DNA of 64,000 nt from the NCBI GenBank assembly GCA_963575645.1, contig OY754469.1, positions 45,838,753 through 45,902,752 on the forward strand, in the 5' to 3' direction. Under the pieces are notes generated by a model. The model was not told the origin of the DNA and did not search any database. It was given only the letters and a program-made list of their open reading frames with translations. Shown one piece after another: positions 1-12,500 of this stretch. Position 1 is the first letter of the stretch. Each line of letters begins with the position of its first letter. The position numbers and the translations under genes were made by a program. The DNA is from Xanthostigma xanthostigma. Lineage: Eukaryota > Arthropoda > Insecta > Raphidioptera > Raphidiidae.

Positions 1-321
1 ACATATAGTGCTTATTTCCAAACAGAAGCAGTAGAACTGCAATTTGGATATGTGGGTTGGCAGTGGAAGTGTATAGTATCATAACACTATAGAGATTTTA
101 CTGCTGTGATCGAACTGATTTTATAAACATTATAGTAAATACGTACTGTCAGCGTAGCATTTTCATTTTTATGGCTATAGCAGTTACCGCGCTCGAATGT
201 GTTAAAACAAATGAATCTTTTTTGAGTAAGGTCGAGTAGCTCGGTACAATACTGAATAGTTTTTGCTGCCAATGAAACCTAATTTAAAATGTTCGCATGC
301 AACTATGCTTTTCTTTTGCAG

Positions 322-357
322 TTCCTTTCAGTGCCGATTTAAAAAACAAGGTGTATG
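322..357 (+). CDS. Penultimate coding exon of an upstream gene (partial)
   Basis: A 36-nt exon is predicted between a strong acceptor (pyrimidine-rich tract ending TTTTGCAG at 321) and the donor GTGAGC at 358. In the only useful frame it reads PFSADLKNKVYG. It starts with two bases of a split codon and ends with one base. That single base fits the two-base start of the next exon at 1834. Support is limited to splice signals, phase agreement and the open frame. The product is not recognised and the rest of the gene lies to the left of the window. Confidence 0.45.
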
Positions 358-723
358 GTGAGCATAACTTTTCAACTCAAAAATGTAATCAAGATTGATA
401 AAATGTAACGCCTTAAATTCTTAATCTTTGTATACTTATACTTCGATCTTTTGTTTTTCTTTCATTATATGTATCAACTTTTAGTGGTAGATGAAATCTT
501 TTACACATAATATATTGTAATGAATTTATTAAAACTTAATTGTATAACAATTGATTTGAAATAAAGTAAAACGTATATTTCATTTTTGCATGTATAGTGG
601 AGTTATGTCATACGCGTAATTAACAACAGTACATAGTACTCGTAGAATAACAACGCTGGCTGTGATTTCGACTGTGCAGACGCTTTGATCGGTCTGCCGA
701 ACATACGCGTAATTGTGAATCTA

Positions 724-1299
724 CAGTATGTAAACACGTAAGGTGCACATAGGGAAATTAACATTGGGAAAAAATGACTGGATCAGAGTGAGCCTTGAAA
801 TCTTGTTTTTTGAATTTGACAGATAATATTCTTTTGCAAAATGAATGTGTATACTAACGAAGAAAATATTCAAATGATTACAAAATAATCGGACTTTTTT
901 ATTAATGGGACATTAAATTCCCAAAAATACTTAAATATGGTGCGAGATCAAATATCTCCGCTTATTCGTGTTGAACCTAAAGACATTGGGTCACTGATTT
1001 ACCAACGCGCATATGTCATACCAGTCAGACAATTTTTGAATGAAATGTTTCCAAACAGATGGAGCTGTTTTTTTGTTTTATTTTTGTACAAAAAAAATAA
1101 AATAATGATTTATAAGAGCTTTTTATTATCTATTAAAAAAGCCAAGTAAAATAAAAATAAATCAAATTAAAATAGAAATCCTCAAGATTACCACGATAAT
1201 TCAATAAAATAACAATTAATGCAGTCATGGCTAACTCTGATCCAAGTATTTTTTCCCAATGCTAATTTCCCTATGTGCACCTTACGTGTTTACATACTG
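724..1299 (+). mobile_element. Tc1/mariner-type MITE, copy 1 of 4
   Basis: Long terminal inverted repeats of about 75 bp start CAGTATGTAAAC and end GTTTACATACTG. They are flanked by TA on both sides (722-723, 1300-1301), the signature of Tc1/mariner target duplication. No transposase is visible. It sits in the intron between the two exons of the upstream gene. Three more copies of similar length lie at 25924, 49061 and 51923. Confidence 0.85.
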
Positions 1300-1833
1300 T
1301 ATATTATTAGAAGTACGCCAGTGACGTCGTACGCGACTAACAACACCCAGAGTTATGAAATTATTCTAAAGAATATTTTATTTGAAATAACCGTCTTGAT
1401 ATTACCATATTGGAAATGTAACATTCGTTTGTTTTGCAGATACCGCTATCGTAAAAAGACACTAAACTTGGTCCATTTAAAAACTGGAAATATTTGACAC
1501 TGAAATAGTTGTATTGTATCAAGTGCAATTATTTATAAGACTGGAATTATAAGAATATTTGAATTAGTGGTAAGATTAAAATTTGCACGTGTAAGATGTA
1601 ACTTCACTGTAATTTGAAAGTATTGATTGCTATCGTATATTCATTCAGCTTTTGAAATCTGTTTCCTTTTTTTTTCATTTTACTAATTCTTATTGTGCTT
1701 TTTCTTTTCTAGCTTTACTTAATTTTTTTCTTGTTCTATAAATTATTGTGGAGTGGTAAAAATACTCTTTAAGTGTTAATTAATTATTTAAAGTAAATAT
1801 TTAGCTTTTAGAGTTATTTTATATTTTTGTTAG

Positions 1834-1922
1834 GTGTCCTATGGCCTCCTCAACGATCTTCACAAGGACTATCGACACGTAACAGTACTGATTCGCTTGT
1901 TGATCTCAAATTGGAGAGCTAA
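1834..1922 (+). CDS. Last coding exon of an upstream gene (C-terminus)
   Basis: After the acceptor ending TTGTTAG (1833) there is an open frame of 28 full codons ending in TAA at 1920-1922. It begins VLWPPQRSSQGL and ends with a Ser/Asp-rich tail, STDSLVDLKLES. A canonical AATAAA lies 30 bases further on, at 1953-1958, as expected for a terminal exon. The phase joins cleanly to the small exon at 322-357. The family is not recognised; the tail looks like the disordered, phosphorylatable end of a cytoplasmic protein. The transcript would end about 1.5 kb before the arrow start codon. Confidence 0.55.
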
Positions 1923-1952
1923 TTTGTATTGTTTTCCTGTTATTTATTTGTG

Positions 1953-1958
1953 AATAAA
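1953..1958 (+). terminator. Poly(A) signal AATAAA of the upstream gene
   Basis: A perfect AATAAA stands 30 nt after the TAA of the exon at 1834-1922 and is followed by a T-rich stretch. Confidence 0.5.
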
Positions 1959-3455
1959 ACTATTTTTATTTTATTAGAGGTATAGTTTGTTTAAACAAAA
2001 CCCAATTATCGAAAAAATAGTTTTAATAAAAATGTTTTGTAATTTTCGAATTTGAAGACATTGACGATTTATTTTTTAAATAATCGGTATTGCCGAGCTT
2101 CTACAATCTAGTCTCCCACACTCCAACGCAGCTTTGAGAGCGGACACTGATGTGTTAATGGGCTTGGGTGTAACTGCTAACATTATAATTTGATCCCGTG
2201 CCGAGTTCTCTCCCGTTTCCGCTGTCCTGCGTTGATCTGTGGGCAGCCCCGGATCTACGATTTTTTCGAACCGGGGCAGAAACTTGATAATGGCGCCCCC
2301 TCTCTCCAGCATTTGAGATAAAATACTTAAAAAAAACTCACAAATATATAATGGTTGGTATTTTTTGTGAACGGGAAACTGTCAGAAAACAAGCAGATTG
2401 AGTAAATCTAAAAAAGGACTGATTAGATGTGTTTTTCAACCATATTATATTATGGTTTTGGCGCTCTCTAAAACTGCCGTCCGGGGCGGGTGCCCCGGTT
2501 TGGGGCTGTCTGTGGGTCGTAGTAGCCTTAGATAATAGATGATTGGCGAGACCAAATGATATACTTTTCACACAATAGTACGGCTAATAACTCCGCTGAT
2601 TGTCGCAGAAAATGTAGCTTTGCCAGGGGGAAGTAATCAAAAAAAAAAAATTGTGCTAGGACGAAAAAATTTTAATGCATTGCCTTACATTTTTTTTTTG
2701 CAAAACTACTCGAGTACAATTGAAAAATGTATAAAAATTTGCATTTTGTTTGAGAATTTTGTGACGTGGGAAGGTACGAGAACCGAAAATTGCGTGTCGT
2801 TTAAACTAAAATAAATAATTAAACTGGTAAGTGCGATGCCAGTATTCATTTTTATCAATTCCTTGATTAGTCAATATGTCAAACCGTTTGAGAGTCACTG
2901 ACTTGTATAGAAGTTCTTCACATCACCGAAAGAGGACAGCGCTTGTTATGGCGCAATTTCAAGGACGAATATCATGCTGGCTGTAAACACACAAAGAAGT
3001 TTCTGTATCTGTGAGAGAGAAGCCATAGAGAAGAGAGGTTTAGAGAAGGTAAGAGAGTTTAGAACGCAGAAGAATTTGTGTTGAAAGAGTAAGATCAGCA
3101 AAGTTATTTTACATCAATTTGTTTATTAATATTGTATGTAAACAATGTGTGAATAAGTAAAGTTTCGGTAGTTTCCAGGAATGCAGTTTAAACCAAAAGT
3201 GCATAAATCAGTTATTTTTATAAAAATAAGTAACATTGTATCTTTTTGGTAACTACATTATTATAATGAATGTGAGGTTATCTCTATTACACAAGAAGGG
3301 TCAGTTTCTTATAAGGCTTTGTAATATGTGCATTTTAAAAATGCAGTGTGAAGTGCATAATTGATATTGAATTTGAACTATTTGATTAATTTTATGAGTA
3401 TAATGTGATGCAGTAAAAAGTGTGGTCGTGAATATGAGATAAGAGTGCAATGTTT
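1959..3455. other. Intergenic region and arrow 5' leader
   Basis: No gene is seen. A fragment with GC-rich CCCCGG tracts (about 2230-2510) looks like decayed transposon sequence. A GAGAAG/GTAAGA sequence near 3050 could be a 5' UTR splice donor, but nothing confirms it. The arrow promoter should lie here; I could not recognise a TATA box or initiator. Confidence 0.4.
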
Positions 3456-3564
3456 ATGTTATTTTTCTGCCGGACAAACTCCTACGCTCTTAGAGGATCG
3501 TCATGCTTCATCAAATTCGAAATATGTCTTATTATTATTCTGGAATTAATTTCTGCTTTGAAAG
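3456..3564 (+). CDS. arr: arrow exon 1: start codon and signal peptide
   Basis: From ATG at 3456 the frame gives 36 codons that end in a hydrophobic core, [15 protein letters not shown], typical of a secretory signal, then the donor G/GTACGT. One base is left over, matching the two-base start of exon 2 (together a Gly codon). The choice rests on signal-peptide character, donor quality and phase. An internal out-of-frame ATG at 3503 was rejected because its product lacks a clean hydrophobic stretch. The 17.6 kb gap to exon 2 makes this the least certain exon. Confidence 0.65.
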
Positions 3565-6500
3565 GTACGTACCTCGTTATTTAATTAATCATCTATTATA
3601 GGGATATTCATAATAATATCTTTTTGGGTTTTTTGTTTATTTCTTAAAAAAATGCAAGAGTTCAAATCAAAACAACAAAATTGCTATCACAATAGATAAG
3701 TTTTTTTCGATATGAAATAATACTAGAGAAACTCACTGTAGGTAGTCTTTACTATTATCTACTTTTGATAAAAATACAATTGATAAAAATCGTATCATAA
3801 ATTCATAATTGTTTTGATGGTATTATTATATTTTGTGGTGATGTGGTTTTGATTGTTCTACTACTGACAATGTAGCAAACTCGATAAATAAAACATTGTA
3901 GATTACAATTAGGTACGAGGTTTCAATTCAAATATTTTTAAATATAAAAAAAATTAGGACGGTTTGTTATAACCAGCCCCCAGGCACATAACATTTGTAA
4001 ATTACAAAGTAGGCAATTTAAAACGTTATAACGTTTACTTAGAACAAGGTTCTCGGTTTACATTAGTTTTTATATTTTTTTAATGCAGTTGTTGCTCTGA
4101 GGCGTGCAAAAACAATTAATACAAAGGACATCTGATATTTCCATTTGTCGTCAAGAACCAGTTTAAGGGCGTCGTTTCTGAGAGTAACACATACATTTTT
4201 CTTCTCGTTACAGCCATAAGCTTGATATTAAGAAACTGAGCTTCATTCAAACATTCTCGAAGTTTTAAATAAGTTTAAAATGTATAAGATTTAAAAATTA
4301 AATGATAATAGCAAAATTTAATTGTTGCGAGAAAAAGCTATAAATGTCTCTATCGCGTACGGAGCGGATAGTAAAGTATAAAAGGCAACGTCTATACCTG
4401 TCTAAAACTATTCAACCGATTTTCATGCGGTTTTTACAAATAGGTAGAGAAAATATTTGAGAAGGTTTTATGAGCAATTGAACCAACGAACAACGCTGAA
4501 TAAAAACAAATAAATAAGATTCCGATCTCTGTTATAATAATTATGTTAAAAACGACTTCGTTATTGGGAACCTTGTTGCAGCATAACATAATATCTAACT
4601 GAATATAAACAATCGGATGCTGGCTGGCTGGATTGTGCGTATTCACTATTCGTGTAGATAGAGTATTATTGTTTGAGATAGAGCAGATGCCCAGCGTGGG
4701 CTGTCTCGGACCTCAGATTGCCGTTTGTATGTTTATGTTAGTTTTATAATATAGGTAGAGGTACCTATAGTTTTGTACCCATGATGCATACAAATCTTGC
4801 CCAGACGACAAAACAGATTATGTTGATTTTTTTGACGTGATAACGTCTTATAAATTGATGAATCACCAATCTTATAAATTGATAAAACACCGGCTGCATG
4901 TACGAAAAAGTGTAACGTTCCTAACGGTCGTAACGTTCCTAACGTAACGTTCCTAACGCGTAACGTTCCGCCTGACCCTGTGCGTGCTTTTTGCTAATTT
5001 CTCGCTCAATTTAAATCAGATCGGTTTGAAACCAGTCTTAAACGAAAGAGGATAACATTTTACATAGATTTCGTATAACAGAATTTGCCTAAACAGTTTT
5101 TTTATACAAATTTATATAGAAAAATAGCTGTATAAATGCAATGTTGTCTAATGCATGGCGCGACGCGGTCGGTCGTCTTTGTTTGCCGTACATGGAAATT
5201 AGAAGAGAACGTATGTCTTGTCTTAACATGAAAACGGCTGCATTTCTAATGTTTAATTCAATTTTTTGACATTAGTATTTTGTGAAATGCAACGCCTTCT
5301 AAGTTAAGTATTAGAATAACTAATTATTATTAGAACATAATACTTTGACAGTTGCAAACGTCACTTTTGACATTTCTTATCATTCCGACACCAAGGATAA
5401 GGCGGATTGAAACCAAATTTTGGGAGGTTTAGGTTATGTATTACGGAATACGTTATCACGTAAAACTATCGTCCGTAAACCGACTTTACAGACAACCAAT
5501 TTTTTTGGTGTATTTTTTTGTAATGTTTGATTAGATAAATGTTAGAACATTCCAGATTTTGATTGGGAAGTAGCAAAGATTCTGTATGGAATATATAATT
5601 AGTATATACCGGGTGCACGGCTATAGACAGTTTAAGGACGAAGGGATCGTAGGCGTAACAACGATTTTATCATTGGGGCAAATTTTTAACTCTACTTACC
5701 ATCACCAGCTGCTACTTATACATAATTTAAAAACTGTTCATAGAAGCGAAATCGATCAACACGACTTTCTGAAGAAATTTCACGACAAAGAAAATATGTA
5801 GATTTATCTTGTTGTTTGTACGTAAACAATTAATAGCCCCCTCCCTCTTGCTACGCCAATGGAAGAGATTCGTTCTAAAAAATTCCAAGATTCAAAATAT
5901 ACACTCGCAAGTCGCAAATTACTCTAATCGAATTAAAGATTTCGATATATTGACAATATTATGTAGACATTTTCTATAAGAATTTTATTTGTTGGTGTTC
6001 GGAGCGAAACGCACTAGGGACAGACGTGGGCAAACTCTTTTGGCGGTGGATCAGAATCAATCAAAATATGATTGTTAAAAAGACGGTTCGAGTCATAGAT
6101 ATTTTCATTTTGAAACAGTCCATTAGTGAATAATTACTTATTATTCACTAACTAATATATAAAGCTGACTAGTTTGTTTGTTTGCTTGAACGCGCTAATT
6201 TCAGGAACTATTGGTTCGAATTGAAAAAAAATTTTTTTGTTGGATATAGCCCATTTATCGAGGAAGGCTATAGGCTATATAATATCACGCTACGACTAAT
6301 AGGAGCGGAGCTTCAATGCAAAAATGTGTCCATTCGACAAAAACTTTTGAACGGTAACTCCGATCATCATGAAATTTGGACACAACATTCATCTCGGTAA
6401 ACTAAGATGAATGTGCGTACTCATGTACCTCCCCCCAGTCGTTCTGTTGCACCCGGGTGAAACCGGGCGGGACCGCTAGTTATTCATATTTACTCGATTA

Positions 6501-9500
6501 CATAAAATTATACTATAGGTATTTGCGGATTTTAAGAAGTGGGTGAGTTGAAATTATCAAATGGGTCACTTGGTGACACGCGGGTCATAGATTGCCGGCG
6601 CCTGCACCAGGACATACTTATAGCTCATTATCGTACGGAAAAGTTAAAAAAAAAAGATATTTTTTAAACTCGATGACTGCAAACTACGTTGCAATCTTGC
6701 TTGAAAACTTTACCGATTTTTGATACAGCCCATAATAATTTAGATATAATAGGTATCCAATTGAGATTCGGGAAAATAATTCTTCCAACTAGACGGCATA
6801 CAAAATAGGTATTCCAAAGAACCCAAAACCGTAATTATAGATCCCGTTATTATTTTATGAATTGGTGTTTCTAGTGTTGTACTTTTCAACACAAATTTTC
6901 CAGTGAAGATTGTTGATAGTGTGAAGATAAAATTAAAGAACGTATAAAATTCCAGATGTGATTAGAATTTACATATGTGTAGAGAATAAATATTCCAGAT
7001 GTGTTTTCACTTTAATAAAATATACACATAATAATATATATGCGAATAAATAAATGTATAGTTCACTTTGTATGTAATTATGTACAGGATGTCTTAAATT
7101 AGAATACTGTCCACCATAGTGGTACTCCATGCAATTTTGTGTGCACAAAGGCAACTAGCGCCGCTAGTGGATAATAGAAAAATTATTGAACTCGCTTTTT
7201 ATATGGAAATCGAGACATGTTTCTATGGTGATAAGTCAAAAACTTTAGCTGGCCATAATGTGTAAAAAAAAGTAATAAGGAAATTTATGTACACAATAAA
7301 ATTCAGATTTGTAAACCATTATATAAATAGCATAACATAAAAGATACGTGAGTATTGTTTATTTATCGACTATGACGTACAATATATAAATAATTAATTT
7401 GTTTACATTGACAGCGTAACGTCAAATTATGGCGCCAATGATCTTTATTTTACTTAAAATCGCCATCAGCGCAACAGCCCGAAATATAACAAGCATTTCC
7501 AGATTGCTTAGTTTTGCCCATGTTTTCTTTGTAATTAAAAAACTTCATGAAATTATATAACTATTTTCACTTTTAATAAATATTGCTAACTGACATGGAA
7601 AATTTGAGTTTGAAGTTTCCTCTAGTGCTCACCACAAACGCTCGTATCGAAAAATTTGTAACTCCGCCTCCCTGCACAGAGCTCACAGTCCAAATTTCAA
7701 CTCTATCTACCATTACCAGCTACTACTTATACATAATTTGAAAAACATAGACGCGAAATCGATCAACACGACTTTTTGGAGAAATTTCACGACAAATAAA
7801 ACGTATAGATTATTGTAGATTTATTTTGTTATTTGCACGTGAACAATTAATAATGTAGAGTTGGCCAGACTCACCCCCCTCCCTCTCTTGTTACGTAATG
7901 CCTATACTTAATATATTTTTTTCTGAAAAAAAGGTGACAAAATTGGACCACTTTTATTTTCACTATTTCTTGTTTTATGAAGCTTGTAATATGCTACGAT
8001 ATACAACTGTGTATAAATCAATCCCAAGATATATAGGAAAAATTATGTAAACAGTTCAACGAGAGCGGTTTTACTTTTTGACCACTGGTATTATACATTT
8101 TAGCTGCGTAAATCTGGCTGTGTAACAAGGTCCGTGTACATTTGACACGGCACAGGTGGTCGTGTTACCTGCGGCTGCTCGCGTACGTCCCGGCCCCATC
8201 TCGGGTTGCACCCCGCTCGTTCATTTGCCTGCACTATACCTATCCGGCCATAACGAGCTCTCTCTATCTCTTTAACAATATGCTACAGTATTAGGTACCT
8301 TGCTCTGGCGTACATAACCTGTTATCTCACCTGTGTACAGTAATTGCACACCATCTACAATGCAAGTCCAGCGGAACCAAGAACGATACTAATATATAAA
8401 GCTGAAGAGTTTGTTTGTTTGGTTGAACGCGCTCATCTCAGGAACCACTGGTTCGAATTGAAAAAATTTTTTTTGTTACATAGTCCATTTATCGAGGAAG
8501 ACTATAGGCTATATAATATCACGCTACGACCAAATAGGAGCGGAGCACCGATGAAAAATGTTGCAAAATATAACTCATTATCCGTGCGACAAAAACTTTT
8601 GAAAGGTATTTGGACACAACATTCATCTCGGTAAACTAAGATGAACGTGCGTACTTATGACCCTCCTCCTTTTTGTTCTTTTGCACCCGGGTGAAACCGG
8701 GCGGTACCGCAAGTGTAAAATAAAGTCCCTTCGCCGCGTCTGTTTGTCTGTCTGAACGCGATAAACTAAAAAACTACCGGACGGATTTTCATACGGTTTT
8801 CACTAATAGAAAGAGCGTTAAACGTGGAAGGTTTCTGTACATAATTTGTAAATATTTTGTACAAAATAACGGTGTTTTGTCAAGAAAAACTGTATCCGTA
8901 TCATGTGGCGACATCAAGTAGGCGCCCGCGTTCAAATGGTGCGTCACAGTAGCACACCAAGTGGCAACTAGCAGTGAGCTAACGGGCACTGTCACCTAGC
9001 GACATCAGCCGTGCCGTGGTCTTAACACTAGAGTCGGTAAAGCTTGTTTGATGCCTATACTTTTGATTGGTTACTCGTGCGCTATCATTGGCTGTGTTTG
9101 TGAAACGTCACATGATGACTGGATGTCGGCCAATTAAATCTAGGCACCAAAGTTCGAATTGTTTTGATGACATGTACAGTTTATAGAATTTGTATTGTAT
9201 GTCAAGTGTTTACCTGTTCAACGGTGTGTGTATAAAAAACTAATTGTTAAACATACTTTATTTATACATATATACATTTAAATCTAGAAGAATAAAGTGA
9301 ATCCACTCTCGTACTGTCTAAACGTGAAGTTTAAATTAACGCATACTTTTCTATACAAACTAAAAAAACAATTGCATTTGTCAGCATTTGTCGCATTTCT
9401 TTTGTTTTACTTCAGGTATCATTACTGAGGAATGCTTAACAGGCGTGAAAAGCAACTATTTTAGAGCAGGGGCGGGCAAATCTTTTGATCGTCGGGCCAC

Positions 9501-12500
9501 ATTGCTGATGAAAATTTGATCGTGGGCCAAAAATTTGGAGAGCAAAAAAAAGGTCCTTTATTTTTCTAAAAATTTTTATGCGCCAAATTATATTGGCAAA
9601 CTATTTTCGCTGTTAATAATCATTTGTAAAATGCTTCGCGGGCCGAACAAAATTCTACTGAGGGCCGCCATTTGTCCAGGGATCGCGCAGAAAATAATTA
9701 GACCATACTTTTTCAATTATTGTCGCTGCGAAATTTTTGTTATAAAGTAATGCGCTTTAAAATCAGTCGCCCTGGGCGCCAAGTCTGCTCGGGCCGACGC
9801 TGTCGGAATGATTTTACTGCGAATTTAAAATATCTCTTTGAACGACCGTTCGTAAATTTCCATATCAAAGTTTCTGATGCAGCAACGGTCCGCGGGCTAT
9901 GTGTAGAACGTAAAGCACAAAAAGGAAATAATAACGATCCTTCTGTGTATATACGTTTGATCGTGAATTCCACTTACAATCTGCACTGGCTATGTGCATT
10001 GTACACTGTGTCCTATTTTTTTTTTAATGTGAAAACGACCATTCGCTTATATATGTCGCCGGGATATTGTCAAACCCGTGATATTATAATTTCACTTAGT
10101 GAAATTATAATATAACGAATCTTTGTCAATCGTGATATTGTAATTTCACTAGTGAAATTATAAAATCACGGATTTGACAATATCCCGGCGACATATACAC
10201 AAATTTAAGAGCACTGTGGTTGAAACAAAAATTAAAAAAATAAAGAATAGTTACTTCTTACCACAACAGTTTTATAAACGGATGTACATTTCGGGAGCTA
10301 TGCTCTCATCTTCAGCAAACACTAAACTTTAGTGTGCAGAGTTTAGTGTTTGCTGAAGATGAGAGCATAGCTCCCGAAATGTACACCCGCTAATAAAACT
10401 GTTGTAATAAGAATAGTAACTATTTTTTATTTTGTCTATTCGCTTGTTTCTTGTGTTACTAAATACTCTTATGTTCTTCTTTTTCTCTATATAGATACTG
10501 TCTAAAATGCAATACAACTAAGAATAAAACTTTTGAAAAACATAATATTTTAAAGCTATTTGTTTGCTTACAGACGGAAAGAGATTATAGACGTTCGGCA
10601 ACTTTGATCAATAGCGTATATTATTTGCTTACGCAAACCCCTCTCGCAGGAGAAACATTCAGGTGTTGTTTGCATTCCAATGTTTTTTCGAGAATTAGCG
10701 CTCCCAAGAACTCGAGTCGGTTTGCGTACGGCCGACTGGCAGATTCTCTGATGCACAGACCTTACCTGTTGAGCGTCTGTAATCTACAATCTATCTGTCT
10801 TATAGGCCCCACTCACGATCACACTTCATGCAACAGTTCAGTGTTCAAACTTATAGTTCAGTGAAGCATGATAGTGTGTGGGACAAATAAACAGTGAAAC
10901 CAACACTGAAGTCAAGCATGAACTCATCAAATGCATCTTGATTTTTGAACGACTTCAGTGTTCAGTGTTCAAGTAAACTGTTGTGTGTGTGGGTGTTTTT
11001 CAGTTCAGTTTTTGGAGTTCTGTGTTTTGTACAACCAGAAGCCAAAAATCTCAATGTTGCTGCCTTTCTTGTGCAAAAATAGATTTTCACATATTTGTGT
11101 CCTGGTTCTTAATAAATAGGGTAACTAATTCCAGTAAATAATTGTAAGTTAATTCATTCATTCGTAAATAATTATTGCAATCAAGCGGCTCAAGATGTAA
11201 TTCATTAATCAAATAAACATGACTTCTTGAATCACGCATTTCTAACCAATTTTTCACCCATATTCTTTTTTTTTCTTATTTCTCTGTTTTAAATACAATC
11301 CCATAGCTCTGAACAGCCAATCCTCACCATTTAAATTACTCATTTAGTTCTTATTAATGAACTATACTCTATAGTATAATATTATAGTGTGTATATAATA
11401 TAATATATCTTATGTATCTATACTCGACGAGTGTATGCCAACAACTGAACCAAACTGAACACAAAAAATTTAAAAAACTGAGCAGTTTGCATGAACTGTG
11501 TGTGGTGCCAGTCAGTCTTTCGATTAATCTGTCCAACTTCACTGAACACTGAACTGTGGCATGAAGTTTGATCGTGAGTGGGGCCTATTACGCAAATCAT
11601 TTATTCACAACTTATATAGATATAGGTTTCAGAGTAGTATTTTTTCTGTCTTAAGACAGTATAATAATAATGCGTTTAACGTCCGTTTCTCGACTTTATG
11701 TCATAACAGACGCCATTCGCACCATTACTATTTTCCATCTATCACACGTCCCGTTATTTTCTACATTTTTAAACTTATTAATTAATAGTAATGGGCGAAT
11801 GAAGGAATTTTAGGACATTAGGATAAAGTAGACAAATTTTGAGTACAGGAGTTCGACAGGTAATCGGCCATGGCCTTGAATAAGGAACCATCTCGATATT
11901 TATCTGGAATTATTGAGGGAAACCTCAACAAGATGGCCGGTATAGAAATTACCGTTTCTCGGCGAGAGGCAGCAGGAAAAAGTCCCAGTCACATCTGCCC
12001 CCGCCGGGATTCGAACCCGGTACCTCCCGAATGCGAGTCTTGTGCTCTCACCGCTACGCCACCCCGCTCGGTTCTTAAGATAATATATATCTCGATGTTT
12101 TAAAATTTATGCGTCTTCCCCATTCTCTATAATATATAGTTGATTGTCAATGAGATGGATATTGGATTTATATAAGACATAGGTTCAGCTACCTACATAC
12201 TGTTGGATTTTTAAAAGAAGACCGGTCTATGGAATGTAGTCCTATGACCTTATTGCAGAAGAGCGCACATGTATTTTATATTACATAATATTAGTAAAAG
12301 GTAATGATCCTGGAACCGCTTCTATAAGGGAGTCCAGTCGACCAAACGTTTAACAATTGTGTTATCGCGATAATTGTACTATTGCTATAGCCGTACGACT
12401 ATACAGCGACACTTGCTAACAGTACAAAAAAATCATACACCAGACAGTACATAGGCGTGCGTCCACGGACTAGGTTGAGATGTGTTGTCTGAATATCATC

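Noticed and set aside
1..84. Open frame of 27 codons from the left edge (reads ...AVELQFGYVGWQWKCIVS then stop)
   Set aside because: Protein-like but too short, with no splice or start evidence. It could be a real end of a transcript, but chance cannot be excluded.
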